Assembly: GCA_024704765.1 (NCBI GenBank)
Contig: JAKMXF010000255.1
Coordinates: forward strand, 186,001-250,000
From: Oopsacas minuta
Lineage: Eukaryota; Porifera; Hexactinellida; Lyssacinosida; Leucopsacidae
Reading direction: 5' to 3'
Length of the DNA stretch: 64,000 nucleotides
Shown piece by piece: positions 42,349-52,903 of the stretch. The notes under the pieces were generated by a model. It did no database searches. It had not been told where the DNA came from and worked only from the letters and a program-made list of their open reading frames with translations. Both the position numbers and the translations under genes were made by a program. Position 1 is the first letter of the stretch. Each line of letters opens with the position of its first letter.

Positions 42349-43341
42349 TCAGTCTCTATCCAAGAGAAGCACGCAAGAAACAAATGCAACTCCCATACAA
42401 TAAGAAAATATTTTACAAATCTCAAAAACTAATTTTTGTTGTGAATCAAAGAAAAGAGGAATTATTTCTTTCAATCCGATAAAAATGAATGTACCAGCTG
42501 TTAAACACTGGAATATAGAAGTAATTAAGTGATCGAATACCAATTCTTTGAGGATAACCCCAACTGCGAAAGATATCGGCTCTACCAAAGCGAAAATTAT
42601 AAAAATAAGATAGTAAGGCAATCTCTTTTTAAGCACATTAGATTCCATTAGAGCTACGGCAATTGACAGTGTACCGATAGTTCTGTGTAGAGAAATGAAA
42701 ACTAGCGTTACTGCAAAATCAAATATCTTGTCCATAGAACCCAATCCCAATCCTTCTATAACAGAATGTAGACTGAATGCTGCTACAAGAATGATACCGG
42801 AATAACTCTTAATTCCTTCTTCACCCAGCTGTACTATAGCTTTAACTTCATGATGATGACTCTGAGTTAATGATGATTCATAATCACAATTTCTGATACT
42901 ATTCTGTGTAAGGAGAGGAGACTCTGGGGTGGAGTAACGCTTATTAATTTTATCCCTTTTCTGAGAACGTAGTGTTAGTAGAATGTTGATAACTTTATCA
43001 TTAACAAGGAGTAGAGAGATTATTAGGATAACTATTAGAACACCGAATGGGTAATGTAGATCTTGGGTGTACTCATTGAAATTCTCAAGTCCTTCGTGCA
43101 AGAGGTGCAGGAAGCCAGCAGAGACGATTACCCCTCCAGCGAATGAACCCAGAATCTGGAAGACAATTGTTGTGTTTTTCGTGTTCCTAAAGATGAAACG
43201 TATCAAATCAACTAAAAGAGCAAACAGAATTACTTCTGCAAACAGCAGAAAGAAAGCAAACACGTCAAGAGAAAGCCATACGGCCTGAGAAACTGTTTTA
43301 TTAGAATAGTTTAACATTTCCACTTGCAATAAGAAATGCAT
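42349..43341 (-). CDS. ZIP-family zinc/iron transporter (SLC39, ZIP1/2/3 type)
   Basis: A 330-aa single-exon membrane protein with eight hydrophobic segments and a long cytosolic loop (about 125-175) between TM3 and TM4. The ZIP signature is in TM4, HSVIEGLGLGSMDK, followed by TM5 with LHRTIGTLSIAVALMES, where ZIP1-3 have HK. A histidine cluster in the loop (SHHHEV) could bind metal. The family imports Zn2+ or Fe2+ into the cytosol. ATG 43341 is used here; a second Met at 43317 follows a possible acceptor TTGCAAG and could be the true start. Confidence 0.9.
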   Translation of the reverse strand: MHFLLQVEMLNYSNKTVSQAVWLSLDVFAFFLLFAEVILFALLVDLIRFIFRNTKNTTIVFQILGSFAGGVIVSAGFLHLLHEGLENFNEYTQDLHYPFGVLIVILIISLLLVNDKVINILLTLRSQKRDKINKRYSTPESPLLTQNSIRNCDYESSLTQSHHHEVKAIVQLGEEGIKSYSGIILVAAFSLHSVIEGLGLGSMDKIFDFAVTLVFISLHRTIGTLSIAVALMESNVLKKRLPYYLIFIIFALVEPISFAVGVILKELVFDHLITSIFQCLTAGTFIFIGLKEIIPLFFDSQQKLVFEICKIFSYCMGVAFVSCVLLLDRD

Positions 43342-43570
43342 TGTTATAGTATTTGAATGAATTGTTGAGCTTTTATAGTGAATTTGAATATCAACAAAGA
43401 ATCTGTATCTGCTGTTGTATCATGTTGATTCTACGAATAAATGAATCTTCATTAAGAATGTTGGAGAGAACAAAGAGAATGGATTTTCGAATAAATTAAT
43501 GGAGATTAGAATCACTGAGGAATTCATATTTATATATTAGAATTACTGAATTTACACACTCAATAAACAA

Positions 43571-43730
43571 TACAGTGCAACCTCGAAAAAATGTGCCTGT
43601 GCAATCGGGGATCTTCTGGTAACTGAGTGAAGAACATCAGGGCGATTTTCTATTCCCATACATATTAATTTCCGCCAACGGGGTAGCATTTCCACCGTCC
43701 CTAAACCCCGTCTATGGAGGTTACACTGTG
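43571..43730. repeat. Family B element between the ZIP and sarcoglycan genes
   Basis: TACAGTGCAACCTCGAAAAA to TATGGAGGTTACACTGTG. The 598-bp gap holds no gene; short frames at 43756-43965 look like chance. Confidence 0.8.
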
Positions 43731-43939
43731 TTAATTTAATATTTTCATGGCTAGATCACTCTTCCTTCGGAACTGTCAATCGGAAGTGGTATTTAAGCAA
43801 TTTCATCATATATGGACATAAGACCCCGAAAGGTATAAATACTACAATAAATATGAATAGAATATAAAGTGATAAAATAATAAAAAGCCAGAAATAAAAG
43901 CTAATAAGATAAAATGTATAGATTGAAATGGAATACATA

Positions 43940-44752
43940 CTACTGACAATAATCAGCTGCAGCACAGTTCATAGTGAGATTAGTTGGTAGTAGAAATACC
44001 TTCTTACTCCCAGCACACACACATACCTCCATCACATTATTATTAACAAAGGAGGAATTATCTGTAGCATTGACAATTGGCAAATTTGACAGAAATATAT
44101 TCTCAGACTCTAGAGTTATATTTCCATTACTACTACTCAGTGTTATCTTATCATTAGCTTGTACGGATACATCGCCAATAGCTGAGATAACATCCACGCG
44201 ATCTCCCTCTATAGATATGGAATTGCCAACTGTACCAACTGACAATCCAATCCCTGGTTCGGACTCTATTGTATCTACATATAGCTTATCAGTAGAAGCA
44301 CCAGCATTCAAATAAACTTTAGAATTAAAGATAACAGAATTATTAGTAACACTCATATCATTTCCAACATCAAACTTATCTGTAACAATCTCCATAGAGT
44401 CTTGAGAAATGTTAAGTGATGTGTTAGCTACCTGTAAGAGGATAGAGCTACCAGAATTGACTACTAGAGGTTCTGTTCCGTTACTTGACATGATACGGGT
44501 AGATATTCCTTGTAGGAACTCTGCTTGTCCTTCAACAATAAGTCGATCTTCTATGAATCTGATACTACCTATTCCGTGTATGTTAAACCTTAATACGGTC
44601 AAAATCCATATAGTTAGACCTAAATTAACTAGAATAAGACAGAGTAACACAATAACTGCTAGATAGAAGATACGTTTCCTCCAGCCGTAGAGACCTGTAG
44701 GCACACGTCTGTCTACTCTATTCTCGTCTACTTGATACTTCTCACCAACCAT
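43940..44752 (-). CDS. Sarcoglycan (gamma/delta/zeta type)
   Basis: Type II membrane protein of the dystrophin-associated complex. About 270 aa from the ATG at 44752. The frame is open a little further upstream, but only from a TTG that follows a CCAG acceptor-like site, so I prefer the ATG. The pre-membrane motif GLYGWRKR matches sarcoglycan GIYGWRKR. A TM segment follows (about 23-48), then WILTVLRFNIHGIGSIR. The ectodomain is beta-helix-like with several N-glycosylation sequons (NGT, NTS, NIS). The C-terminal VCVCAGSKKVFLL corresponds to the conserved cysteine cluster. It supports an animal origin. Confidence 0.92.
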   Translation of the reverse strand: MVGEKYQVDENRVDRRVPTGLYGWRKRIFYLAVIVLLCLILVNLGLTIWILTVLRFNIHGIGSIRFIEDRLIVEGQAEFLQGISTRIMSSNGTEPLVVNSGSSILLQVANTSLNISQDSMEIVTDKFDVGNDMSVTNNSVIFNSKVYLNAGASTDKLYVDTIESEPGIGLSVGTVGNSISIEGDRVDVISAIGDVSVQANDKITLSSSNGNITLESENIFLSNLPIVNATDNSSFVNNNVMEVCVCAGSKKVFLLPTNLTMNCAAADYCQ

Positions 44753-45010
44753 GAGGGATAATGGAATATAAGCTGGAAACAAAGAAAAATCTCGTCAAAA
44801 ATAGCACAGTTAATTACGCAAAATTAATTAAAAATAAGCCTCATTACAATACTCTTGATATTATAGCACTATTACGTATGAAAATACAATTTAATGCACG
44901 GGGGACAAAAGAGCAAAATTTAATACTTCTCAATTACAGAGTAGGACAAGTATCTACCTAGCAAAAATATCTGTCATAGATATGTATTTACACACACATA
45001 GGCTACATAT

Positions 45011-46045
45011 TTACTTGGTAGCTCCAGCTGATTTCTCTGTAGCTGCCCCACCCTTCATAGAAAATAAAATTTCCCAAACATCGTAAATGAACTCATCAGG
45101 GAATTCAAACTCTGAGAATTCGTTATCAACTGCAAGAGCGAAATCATCGATTACTGCTTTAGAATTTCCAATATCTAAAATAGTCTGTGATAACTCAGTG
45201 TCTCGTATTCCCATAAAATTCTCTAAGAAATCATCAATCTTAGAAACAGCTTGTGCGGTTACAGCTGGTAGAATCTCTTCAATAACCGCCGCTCCGTTAG
45301 CCTTCAGCCTCAACGTGTGTTTGCCTGCCCCCAGGATGCTAGCCGCGTTAGGATCGTCCTCTGGTCCTCCTGTTGCACCATCAAGTACTGTCTGAGACCC
45401 AGTCTTAGCTGATCCAACTCGTGGCGCGATGCCTTCGAAAGCTTTCAATGTTTCTACTAATTTAATACTGAATTCCACATCCATTGGGAGTTCTTTCAAT
45501 GTCTTAGCAACCTCGTAGTGTCGCTTTCCCACCATATTAGCACCGTTGATAGCTTCCAGATGATCTCCTACTAGTATTACAGGAAATTGAGAACACAGAC
45601 TGTCCTCTCTCACTCGCTTTATGAAGGAGTGACCGGCTCCATTATCAGTTATTGTTAGACCAAGAGAAGGCTTAGATTTTACGATAGTAATCTCCTTACT
45701 TTCACCCTTACAGTGAGCATAAATAAAATCCATCAGGTTTATTTGCCCGCCTAACAGCTTAGACATATCCGGTTTATGTGTGTTTAAAGTACAGAAAATA
45801 ATATCTTTGGGAGCAAGGTCAAACGACTCTGCTATTCTCTGATAAAGTTCTTTCACATTTTTGAAGTCTTTTATCTTTTTAGTTGAACTTCCGTGAGCAA
45901 GTTGTGCATGGAAAACAAGCTCACTACGAGCTTGTGTCATAGCTTTGTCTGGAGGAGGTTTTGGTTGTTCTGGAGGAGGGAGAGGATCTGTGTCCTGGGT
46001 TGTAAGTTTTCCCTTTGACTTATCTCTTTTGAATATATGATGCAT
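45011..46045 (-). CDS. GIPC: GIPC PDZ adaptor
   Basis: Cytosolic adaptor that links membrane cargo to myosin VI in endocytosis. The 344-aa single exon has a proline-rich N-terminus (about 20-35). The GIPC homology 1 region is LVFHAQLAHGSSTKKI. The PDZ domain (about 118-200) has carboxylate-binding loop SLGLTITDNGAGHSFIKRV. The GH2 region (about 255-330) contains VSKIDDFLENFMGIRDTEL. Order and length match vertebrate GIPC1-3 (312-333 aa). The ATG is 10 nt after GTATTTAG. Confidence 0.96.
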   Translation of the reverse strand: MHHIFKRDKSKGKLTTQDTDPLPPPEQPKPPPDKAMTQARSELVFHAQLAHGSSTKKIKDFKNVKELYQRIAESFDLAPKDIIFCTLNTHKPDMSKLLGGQINLMDFIYAHCKGESKEITIVKSKPSLGLTITDNGAGHSFIKRVREDSLCSQFPVILVGDHLEAINGANMVGKRHYEVAKTLKELPMDVEFSIKLVETLKAFEGIAPRVGSAKTGSQTVLDGATGGPEDDPNAASILGAGKHTLRLKANGAAVIEEILPAVTAQAVSKIDDFLENFMGIRDTELSQTILDIGNSKAVIDDFALAVDNEFSEFEFPDEFIYDVWEILFSMKGGAATEKSAGATK

Positions 46046-46198
46046 TGGAAAATGGCTAAATACAAATATTAAGTAAAAGTGAATAAAATATAGGTAGAGT
46101 GCATTTATTGATAAATGCTTTACTGATACAACTTTTCAACTATAATAATAGTATACATACTTAAATCTAAAAGTTTGAAGTACACTCAAAAAATATAA

Positions 46199-47632
46199 TC
46201 AGAACGCTTGGAGAAGGCCATCCGTCTTACCAGTAGAAACCACCAAAACAGTCCCCTCTTTGGTCAAACAGATACCCGTGGGGTAGCTCATATCATCACG
46301 TCCCTGTCCACACTGTGAAATGTGACCTACGAGTGCACCGGTCCCTGATACAACTACAACCGTATGCTTCCAGTAATCAGTGACTAGACAATTACCTTCT
46401 CCATCTATAGCGAAACAAACAGGCTTCTGTAGCATATTACCACCAGCAATACTCCTTATATGGTCGCCATTCTTATTGTATATCTGTAGAGGAAACTCAC
46501 GGTATGAGAAATTATTCCAGAATCCGTTATGAGCAAACAGTACATAGATTAAATCCCCGCATATTCTAATGTAATTCAATTTTCGTCTGTCAGAAATATC
46601 AATAGTCTGTAGTTTGAATCTCTTCATCACTTTCAAGGTATCGGGGTCATGTATTACTACTATATAATTCCTCCATTCACAGGCGTATAGCAAACCGTTA
46701 TCATCCTGATCTAATCCACGGTATGCACTCTTGGATACAGGACACTTGGCTAAGAATTCTCCTTCAAACGTGAATTTAATCAGAGCGTAGTGTGACGTCA
46801 CGAATATCTCCTTACTGTTATGACTCACGACTATATAGATTGGGTAAGACAAGTCTCTGTGAATAATAGAGCGTATATATTCCCCATCAGGGGTGCATAC
46901 TTGTATACGATGGTTCCCATGATCCGCTACGAATATGGTACCAGTTTCTTTGCATACAGCTATCCCTCTAGGATTAATTATTCCTTCAGTAGATGAATCA
47001 GATCTAAACCTAACCCATACACAATGTGTAAGATCTGTATATGGTCTGTGGTTTCCATTCTGTTCGAACAACTTTGGTAACACTGGAGCTACACTATTAT
47101 CCATTGAGACATGTTTAATCTCGGGTATTGGTATCGCATCCTTAAATTCCAACTCCTCAATTGGGTTGTTAAGGTTACCAAATTGTCGTAGACTCTGTTC
47201 TATGCCTTGTGTATCAGAATTAACCTTGAGATCAGATAAAACAGCTATTTCATTCTCTAACTGTTGTAACTTAGTGAGTAGAGGTTGTTGAGCTACTTGT
47301 AGGGTGGTTATAAGAGAATTCTCCTTCATAGATAGACTCATTTCTTGTAAAGTTTGTTGAATACTTTTAAGCTGAAGCTCCCTCTCTCCTATTTCTCTCT
47401 CCAGCTCTACACATGCTTGATCAAATCTATCGGTAAAATCTCTCTCACAGGTATCGATCAGGTCCCGCACATGAGCGAAATTCCTCGTCATAGCTTGACG
47501 CTCCAAATCCATTCTCTCTCTGAACAATGTTATCATAGATTCAGCTTGATTCCCGGGCTGCATTAGAGTCATTTGAGATTCATCGAGAGAATCAAAATCA
47601 TCGTTTTCAAATTGAGGATCATTACAAGCCAT
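46199..47632 (-). CDS. Coiled-coil/NHL-repeat protein 1 (TRIM-NHL-like without RING)
   Basis: A 477-aa single exon. The ATG at 47632 gives MACNDPQ, matching the paralogue's MACCNLN; the frame extends 15 nt upstream only from a TTG. Residues about 25-140 form a helical coiled coil like those of TRIM proteins (RERMDLERQAMTRNFAHV). Residues about 190-477 form an NHL beta-propeller with repeats such as NPRGIAVCKETGTIFVADHG. No RING finger or B-box precedes the coil, so it should not be an E3 ligase by itself. It resembles gene 56950-58350 throughout. Function unknown; NHL propellers bind RNA or proteins. Confidence 0.85.
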   Translation of the reverse strand: MACNDPQFENDDFDSLDESQMTLMQPGNQAESMITLFRERMDLERQAMTRNFAHVRDLIDTCERDFTDRFDQACVELEREIGERELQLKSIQQTLQEMSLSMKENSLITTLQVAQQPLLTKLQQLENEIAVLSDLKVNSDTQGIEQSLRQFGNLNNPIEELEFKDAIPIPEIKHVSMDNSVAPVLPKLFEQNGNHRPYTDLTHCVWVRFRSDSSTEGIINPRGIAVCKETGTIFVADHGNHRIQVCTPDGEYIRSIIHRDLSYPIYIVVSHNSKEIFVTSHYALIKFTFEGEFLAKCPVSKSAYRGLDQDDNGLLYACEWRNYIVVIHDPDTLKVMKRFKLQTIDISDRRKLNYIRICGDLIYVLFAHNGFWNNFSYREFPLQIYNKNGDHIRSIAGGNMLQKPVCFAIDGEGNCLVTDYWKHTVVVVSGTGALVGHISQCGQGRDDMSYPTGICLTKEGTVLVVSTGKTDGLLQAF

Positions 47633-48354
47633 TCTATCTAAGTTCAATTTGACACAATTATTTCTCTAATTATATCAAATCATAGACCTGACGTAACGTT
47701 ACTCGTATATCTAGCTAGTTAGTGGCTTTGTACAGATATAATTATATCAACGTGGCTGAACCGATGATATGATTCACTTACAATTAAGCTATAGCACTAG
47801 CAGAAGTATCGAAGGTTTTAGTACTTATTCATTCCTTAGAAAATTAGTCAAATCAAACCCAAGCATGCGATCCTAGGGGAGACAAAAAGGCTTTTGTCTA
47901 GGGTAAGTTCCGCCCCCGGGACGACAGATCCTATGACCACCAGTGCGTATAATAGAATCTAAAAAACATTTTGCCAGTGTTTGAAAATGCAGCTCGGCGT
48001 TTCCGGATCGCCTGAACCCAATCAAGAAATTCTTCTGACAATTACTAGTGATAATTTCTAAATAAAAGCAATTAAGAATACTCACAAAGGTACCCAAGTT
48101 TGACTGTTAATGAATCTACCATAACTTCAGAATAAGCTCAGTACTCTTAGGAAGATACGAAATTTCTGAAGAGATTTTCAACAAGTTCAATTAATTCTGA
48201 CAATTAAGATATTATTTGAATAAATAAACTATGGGTACAAGTATGAAATATACTCTCTAGAATCTACGATAGGATTATAAGCTAGTGTTATATAACATAG
48301 GAGGGGGGGTAGCTATTAGTTCACACTCAATATATATATATATCCTAACGAGCT
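47633..48354. other. Gap between NHL protein 1 and the trefoil gene
   Basis: No gene. A GC-richer patch at about 47865-48030 contains a hairpin (AGACAAAA.. mirrored by ..TTTTGTCT, 47880-47899) and could be an unclassified repeat. A short TA run lies at 48331-48342. Confidence 0.4.
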
Positions 48355-50076
48355 CTACTTCACGTAGAACTGACAATCAGGATCTTGAATGCTTGTCTTA
48401 GCTGGAGCCTTCAACTCTCCGGTGGGGCTAATAGCAACAAACTGTCCTTGGTTAGCAAGAGACTCTAGGAGAATATGTCTGTCGTATGTCTCATGGATTA
48501 CGAAGTCAACTTGAAGCCCTGTTCCTTGCTTCCCCTTCACAGCACCGTTCTGGATGCACAGTACATAACCAGGATGCTTTTTGTTCAGGAACGATACGAT
48601 ATTTCCACCTCTACTCCTTACTATGAAGTCACTACTAATACCAGATCCTCCCTTACTACCGATTAATCCGCTCTCTTTGATCTCTATAGTATCACCGTAG
48701 GAGCGAGACACCAGTTGTATGGTAGCTCCATCTCTAAGTGAGTTTAGGACAGAAGGTTGTCCGTCGTATCTCAAAAGCTCAGGCATTTGTTCTTTAATAG
48801 GAGCCATCTTTACAATCCTGATTCTGAAGTGTGTTTCTACTTGTCCAGCAGCTAGTTTATCAGCTCTCATAACCATTCCGTTATGAGCTACGCCCATGAA
48901 TTGTCCTGGAGTCTTGACTGACTCAAATGCTACATAGTTATCATGAGTAGGATGTACTCTCATTTCACAAGAGGGACCACCCTGACCACGTCCTTCAAAC
49001 TCGTTCTTGAAGATACATAGGTAGAAGGATTTTATTGGAGCGCTCCTAAGCATGATCAGCCCTGGTGCTTTTTCTATGACCAAGAGCTCGCTCAGCTCTC
49101 CATAGTCACCAGATCCTGTTATGACACCATTCTTAGCGATTAGCATGGGTTTACCACTCATTTTACTAATCATCTGAATAACATTACCGTCCCTGAGAGC
49201 GTAACTAACGGGTAGACCGGGAGCTGGTCCTGTTGATGAGGGCGAGGCTACGGGTACACCCTCTCTAATGACGGCAGCAGTAAACTGAGCGAAGTGATGA
49301 CCAGGCTGACAATGCTTGGGGTCAGCAATAGCACCATCTTGTGTTACACCTATGCACAGTCCTACTTCTCCCACAGAGGAAAAGCTAACTGATTTATCCG
49401 GAGCTTCAACTAGAGTGAAATGACATAAGGTTCCACCCTGTCCGGTACCATTGACAATTCCCTGACAAATGGAAAGGTAATGAGTGGGATTCTTAACGCT
49501 TGAGAGTGACACAACTCCCTCAGCTACAGAATTCACTTTGAATTGAGCAATCTCATCTTTTCCATTAGGACCTCGGCAATCAACACGTCCGTCTGCAAGT
49601 ATCCTAAGATAGTTCGATACTTTACTCTTCAAGGATATGACATTTCCATTCTTGAATGCACCAATAGTAGTTTTAGGCTGTGCTGGTCCTCCGACAGCCA
49701 TCTGCTTCACCTTACCTAAAACTGAATCGAATGCATTACCCATATCTTGAGTAGTAGACTCCATTGTTGGAGCTGGATGTGCAGGAGCTACCGCTGGGAC
49801 TGGAGCGTAGCCTTGAGAAGCAGGAGCCGGGGCATAGCCTTGAGGAGCAGGCGCATAGCCTGGTTGCGGGGCATAACCTTGTGGGGGTGCTGTTGCCTGG
49901 GTGTATACTTGCTGGGCAGGGGGAGCTGATACTGGTTGTGCGTACCCTTGAGGTGGTGGAGCATTGGGGACAGTGCCTGGGGCTACCTGAGGGGGAGGGG
50001 CATAGCCGGAAGCAGGTACGATACCTTGTGTCTGTGGGTAGAGTCCTTGACCTTGAGGCTTTGGATATGATTCCAT
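48355..50076 (-). CDS. Triple beta-trefoil (fascin-like) protein with Pro/Gln/Tyr-rich N-terminus
   Basis: A 573-aa single exon. ATG 50076 (MESYPKPQG) is chosen; the frame runs further upstream but only from TTG, and TTTAG lies 4 nt before the ATG. Residues 1-110 are low-complexity, rich in Pro, Gln, Ala, Gly and Tyr (QGYAPQPGYAPAPQGYAP), like annexin or prion-like tails. Three repeats of about 130 residues follow (about 135-265, 288-420, 441-573). Each begins like LRDGNVIQMISK, has a middle GxGxxG turn and a YLCI or YLSI strand, and ends with QF-V. The pattern fits beta-trefoils of the fascin/FGF superfamily. Fascins have four such repeats and bundle actin; whether this one does is unknown. 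Confidence 0.8.
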   Translation of the reverse strand: MESYPKPQGQGLYPQTQGIVPASGYAPPPQVAPGTVPNAPPPQGYAQPVSAPPAQQVYTQATAPPQGYAPQPGYAPAPQGYAPAPASQGYAPVPAVAPAHPAPTMESTTQDMGNAFDSVLGKVKQMAVGGPAQPKTTIGAFKNGNVISLKSKVSNYLRILADGRVDCRGPNGKDEIAQFKVNSVAEGVVSLSSVKNPTHYLSICQGIVNGTGQGGTLCHFTLVEAPDKSVSFSSVGEVGLCIGVTQDGAIADPKHCQPGHHFAQFTAAVIREGVPVASPSSTGPAPGLPVSYALRDGNVIQMISKMSGKPMLIAKNGVITGSGDYGELSELLVIEKAPGLIMLRSAPIKSFYLCIFKNEFEGRGQGGPSCEMRVHPTHDNYVAFESVKTPGQFMGVAHNGMVMRADKLAAGQVETHFRIRIVKMAPIKEQMPELLRYDGQPSVLNSLRDGATIQLVSRSYGDTIEIKESGLIGSKGGSGISSDFIVRSRGGNIVSFLNKKHPGYVLCIQNGAVKGKQGTGLQVDFVIHETYDRHILLESLANQGQFVAISPTGELKAPAKTSIQDPDCQFYVK

Positions 50077-51426
50077 ATTTCTAAAATTTAAAAAAAATAC
50101 TATTTGATTCAATAAAAATATATTCTATTTATATTCCCCACAGATGAACCCAAGCCTAATCATGATAAGCATATCTATGAATTGAAAGTTGATCATGCGT
50201 TTGTTTCAAATGTTTTTCGTCACAACAAATCAGATATATACGTTGATATGAAACTAAAGGTTGAGTGGAATAACGTACCATGAACGCCACAGATAACATA
50301 GGACTATATTTGGAATAAAGTGGCTTCTGTACACAAATGAGGGCAGTGATAAGTTAAACCTAGATCGCAATAGTAAATGATTCTTTGAAATGAATCTATA
50401 AATGTATATATTGATAATTGTTACAAATCAGATCTAAAATAAGAGTGATTTACCTATTCTGTAATTTCAGAACATAATTATACACAAGTTGATCACGTGA
50501 GATCATGTAATGAATAGAATAACGTAATTGACTGCGGGCATACGTGGAATTTGCAAAGAAATGCTAGTTAACAAAATTTACTGTACAAACTCCATCTTGA
50601 ATTCAATAATGGAGATTTCCAGAATGTTTATCCACTCTTCACAAGTTCTAATAATATCATTATAATGCTCAGAGCTATGGCGTACATCCTATTGAGCTCA
50701 AACAATACTACAGAAAGATGTCCTAGTTTGAAAGATACGGCTTGAAATCAGAATTCAATTATAGTCCACAAGGATAATCGAATAAGTACCGGGGGAGTTG
50801 TAATAAACGGGTAGGTTGAGAGCGTTTATTCAATACACTATAGATAGTGGGTGCTAGTACGCTCCATTAGGCATATTATTTTAATCACAAGGTGGTGGCT
50901 TGAGTCGCTCCGAAACTGTAAAAATTATAATAATTACCCTGATCAGCATCATGGATGCGGCTAACATCGGTAGTACCAGCAGCTCAAAAGAAAGGGGCAG
51001 TCTACTCGTCCCAAATATATTTTAAGTCAACGCTTGCCTATTTTGGGCATAAATCATTTTTCATGGATTAGCTAGAAACGAGAGGGAAGGCCTGCTTGCT
51101 GTCACGGTGTCACTGATATATTTTTGTAATTGTTATTCATTAGCAAAATAAAATTACTAATTATCTAATGGGTCGACTTAGGACGAGTGGATATACTGAC
51201 AGTTGACTGGCATTCAGGATAACCACTACCCTGGTTGGACCACCTAAATAATCCCCTCTATAAACGTATATAATCCGTAACTTATAACAAAAGTAATACA
51301 ATCCTAGTGAATATTCTCAGAACAGTCCATAGTCATAAAGAAATAAAATAACCATGTGGTCACATCAAGTAAAATAACATTAGCATCAGTTTGTGGAGAC
51401 GTGAGATCAATGAGAGGTAGTACTAT
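50077..51426. other. Longest gene-free stretch of the minus-strand run (1,350 bp)
   Basis: Lies between the trefoil gene start and the KCTD gene stop. It has no open frame, RNA gene or repeat that I recognise. It probably includes the trefoil promoter and KCTD 3' sequence. Confidence 0.45.
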
Positions 51427-52107
51427 TCACAAAAACTTCAATGATTTGGTCTTATGCTTGGGTGGCTCCTTCGGCTTTTCATCAAATACTTTCACTGCTT
51501 TCGCTGCTAACGGTTGGTTAGAAAGACTCAGTGAAGTGTCAAAGCTTTTGGACACGATCACCATGTAGGAAGACCCGGAGGGACTTGGGAGAATTTGACA
51601 AAGTTTCCAGCCATCTGACAGAGACGAGAGGAAAGAGGCTAACTCATCATATTTGAGACTACACATTCTGTGTACACTGTTAGCCTGAAGCTCAAATTTT
51701 CTATCTTTTATTTTCTGTTTTACAATTTCCAACAACCCTGATATGTTAAAAAACTCTGCTTCAGCAATTAGAGCATTTTCACAAAAATCCTCGCAAAGAA
51801 AAACACGGCCACTTCTCATATAGTTGAGTAACATAGAGAAGTATTTAGGGTCCCTGTCAATTAGCAGGGCGCCCGTCTCGTCGATGTATGGACTTAATTT
51901 GTCCTGAGACTCAAGAAAAAGCTTGTGTAGAAAACAGTTTGGATATTTCTGGATAGTTTTCTGGCTAGTACAGAATATAGTGCCACCTACATTAAGTTTG
52001 ACCCATTCTCTCGGCGGTGTGAGTATATTGTCCGATTGCTTCTTTATTAACAAATCTATATTTTCGTTATTGTCTGTTACTGGTACGTCGATATTATTCT
52101 GGGCCAT
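51427..52107 (-). CDS. KCTD2/5/17-like BTB (T1) protein, cullin-3 adaptor type
   Basis: A 226-aa single exon. The T1/BTB domain spans about residues 35-135. It starts WVKLNVGGTIFCTS, with LIDRDPKYFSMLLNYMRSG, the KCTD signature for IDRD..YF..(L)NY.R.G. The C-terminal segment SVHRMCSLKYDELASFLSSL then SDGWKL matches the KCTD2/5/17 group, which assembles pentamers and recruits Cul3 to targets such as G-beta-gamma. The tail is lysine-rich. The ATG is 6 nt after ACAGTTTAG. Confidence 0.9.
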   Translation of the reverse strand: MAQNNIDVPVTDNNENIDLLIKKQSDNILTPPREWVKLNVGGTIFCTSQKTIQKYPNCFLHKLFLESQDKLSPYIDETGALLIDRDPKYFSMLLNYMRSGRVFLCEDFCENALIAEAEFFNISGLLEIVKQKIKDRKFELQANSVHRMCSLKYDELASFLSSLSDGWKLCQILPSPSGSSYMVIVSKSFDTSLSLSNQPLAAKAVKVFDEKPKEPPKHKTKSLKFL

Positions 52108-52632
52108 GTTGAACTAAACTGTGTTTTCAAAGAAAAAGATATTTATATACCAATTCAATTTACTAACGGTGTCTCTATGAAAATTCAATTTTAAACTCTC
52201 AAAACATGGAGGAAATATTTGATGAATATTTATGCCTAATATTAAGAACAATAGATTCGGGCTAGTATATCGATATTAGGTTCGTATCATGCTAATGCGA
52301 TGAATAAAATTATGCGATGAAGTAATTACCATTCAATACTATGATTGCTTGTAAATAGTATTTGTGTACAAGTGTCCTATCAATAGGATTACATTGAAGG
52401 AAACGAACTGGATGGGTTCGGTAATCTGAGTCAAATGATATCATATGCTGTAGCTGTAATTAGAAAACCAATAATTTTATTATATTGGAGATAATTCAAA
52501 ATTATATGTTTCCATAATAGGGAATGAGAGGAGGGTTATTTCTTAGAATGTATCATATAATCTAATGCACAGGGAAAACAAGCTTTTGCAAACCAGAAAT
52601 ATTAATATAATTTAATTAAAAAGGCAATAAGA

Positions 52633-52712
52633 CAGCGGTTCTCAACCTTTTTCACCCTTGGACCCACTATACCAATTTTCACACATTCTGTGAACCCCTC
52701 CCATAGGCTGCA
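52633..52712. repeat. hAT-like MITE end downstream of the KCTD gene
   Basis: CAGCGGTTCTCAACCTTTTT followed by CACCCTTGGACCC. It matches the left half of the element at 21223, but no matching right end is visible. Confidence 0.65.
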
Positions 52713-52903
52713 ATAAGATAAAAGACGAAGTAAACAAGGCTTAAACAAATAAACACACAAATACAAACGACAATTATATATATACAAGATATTTATTACT
52801 AAAATACAAACCTGATTACATAAACAAATAAAAAGCAAACATTATAATATATACGCAATCTCTATTAGGAATAAAAGCTAGAGGGAAGGGAGTGAATAAA
52901 TGA

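Noticed and set aside
47865..48030. GC-richer patch with a hairpin as a possible tRNA or small RNA gene
   Set aside because: It lacks a cloverleaf, A/B boxes or any recognised RNA signature; left as unclassified repeat-like DNA.
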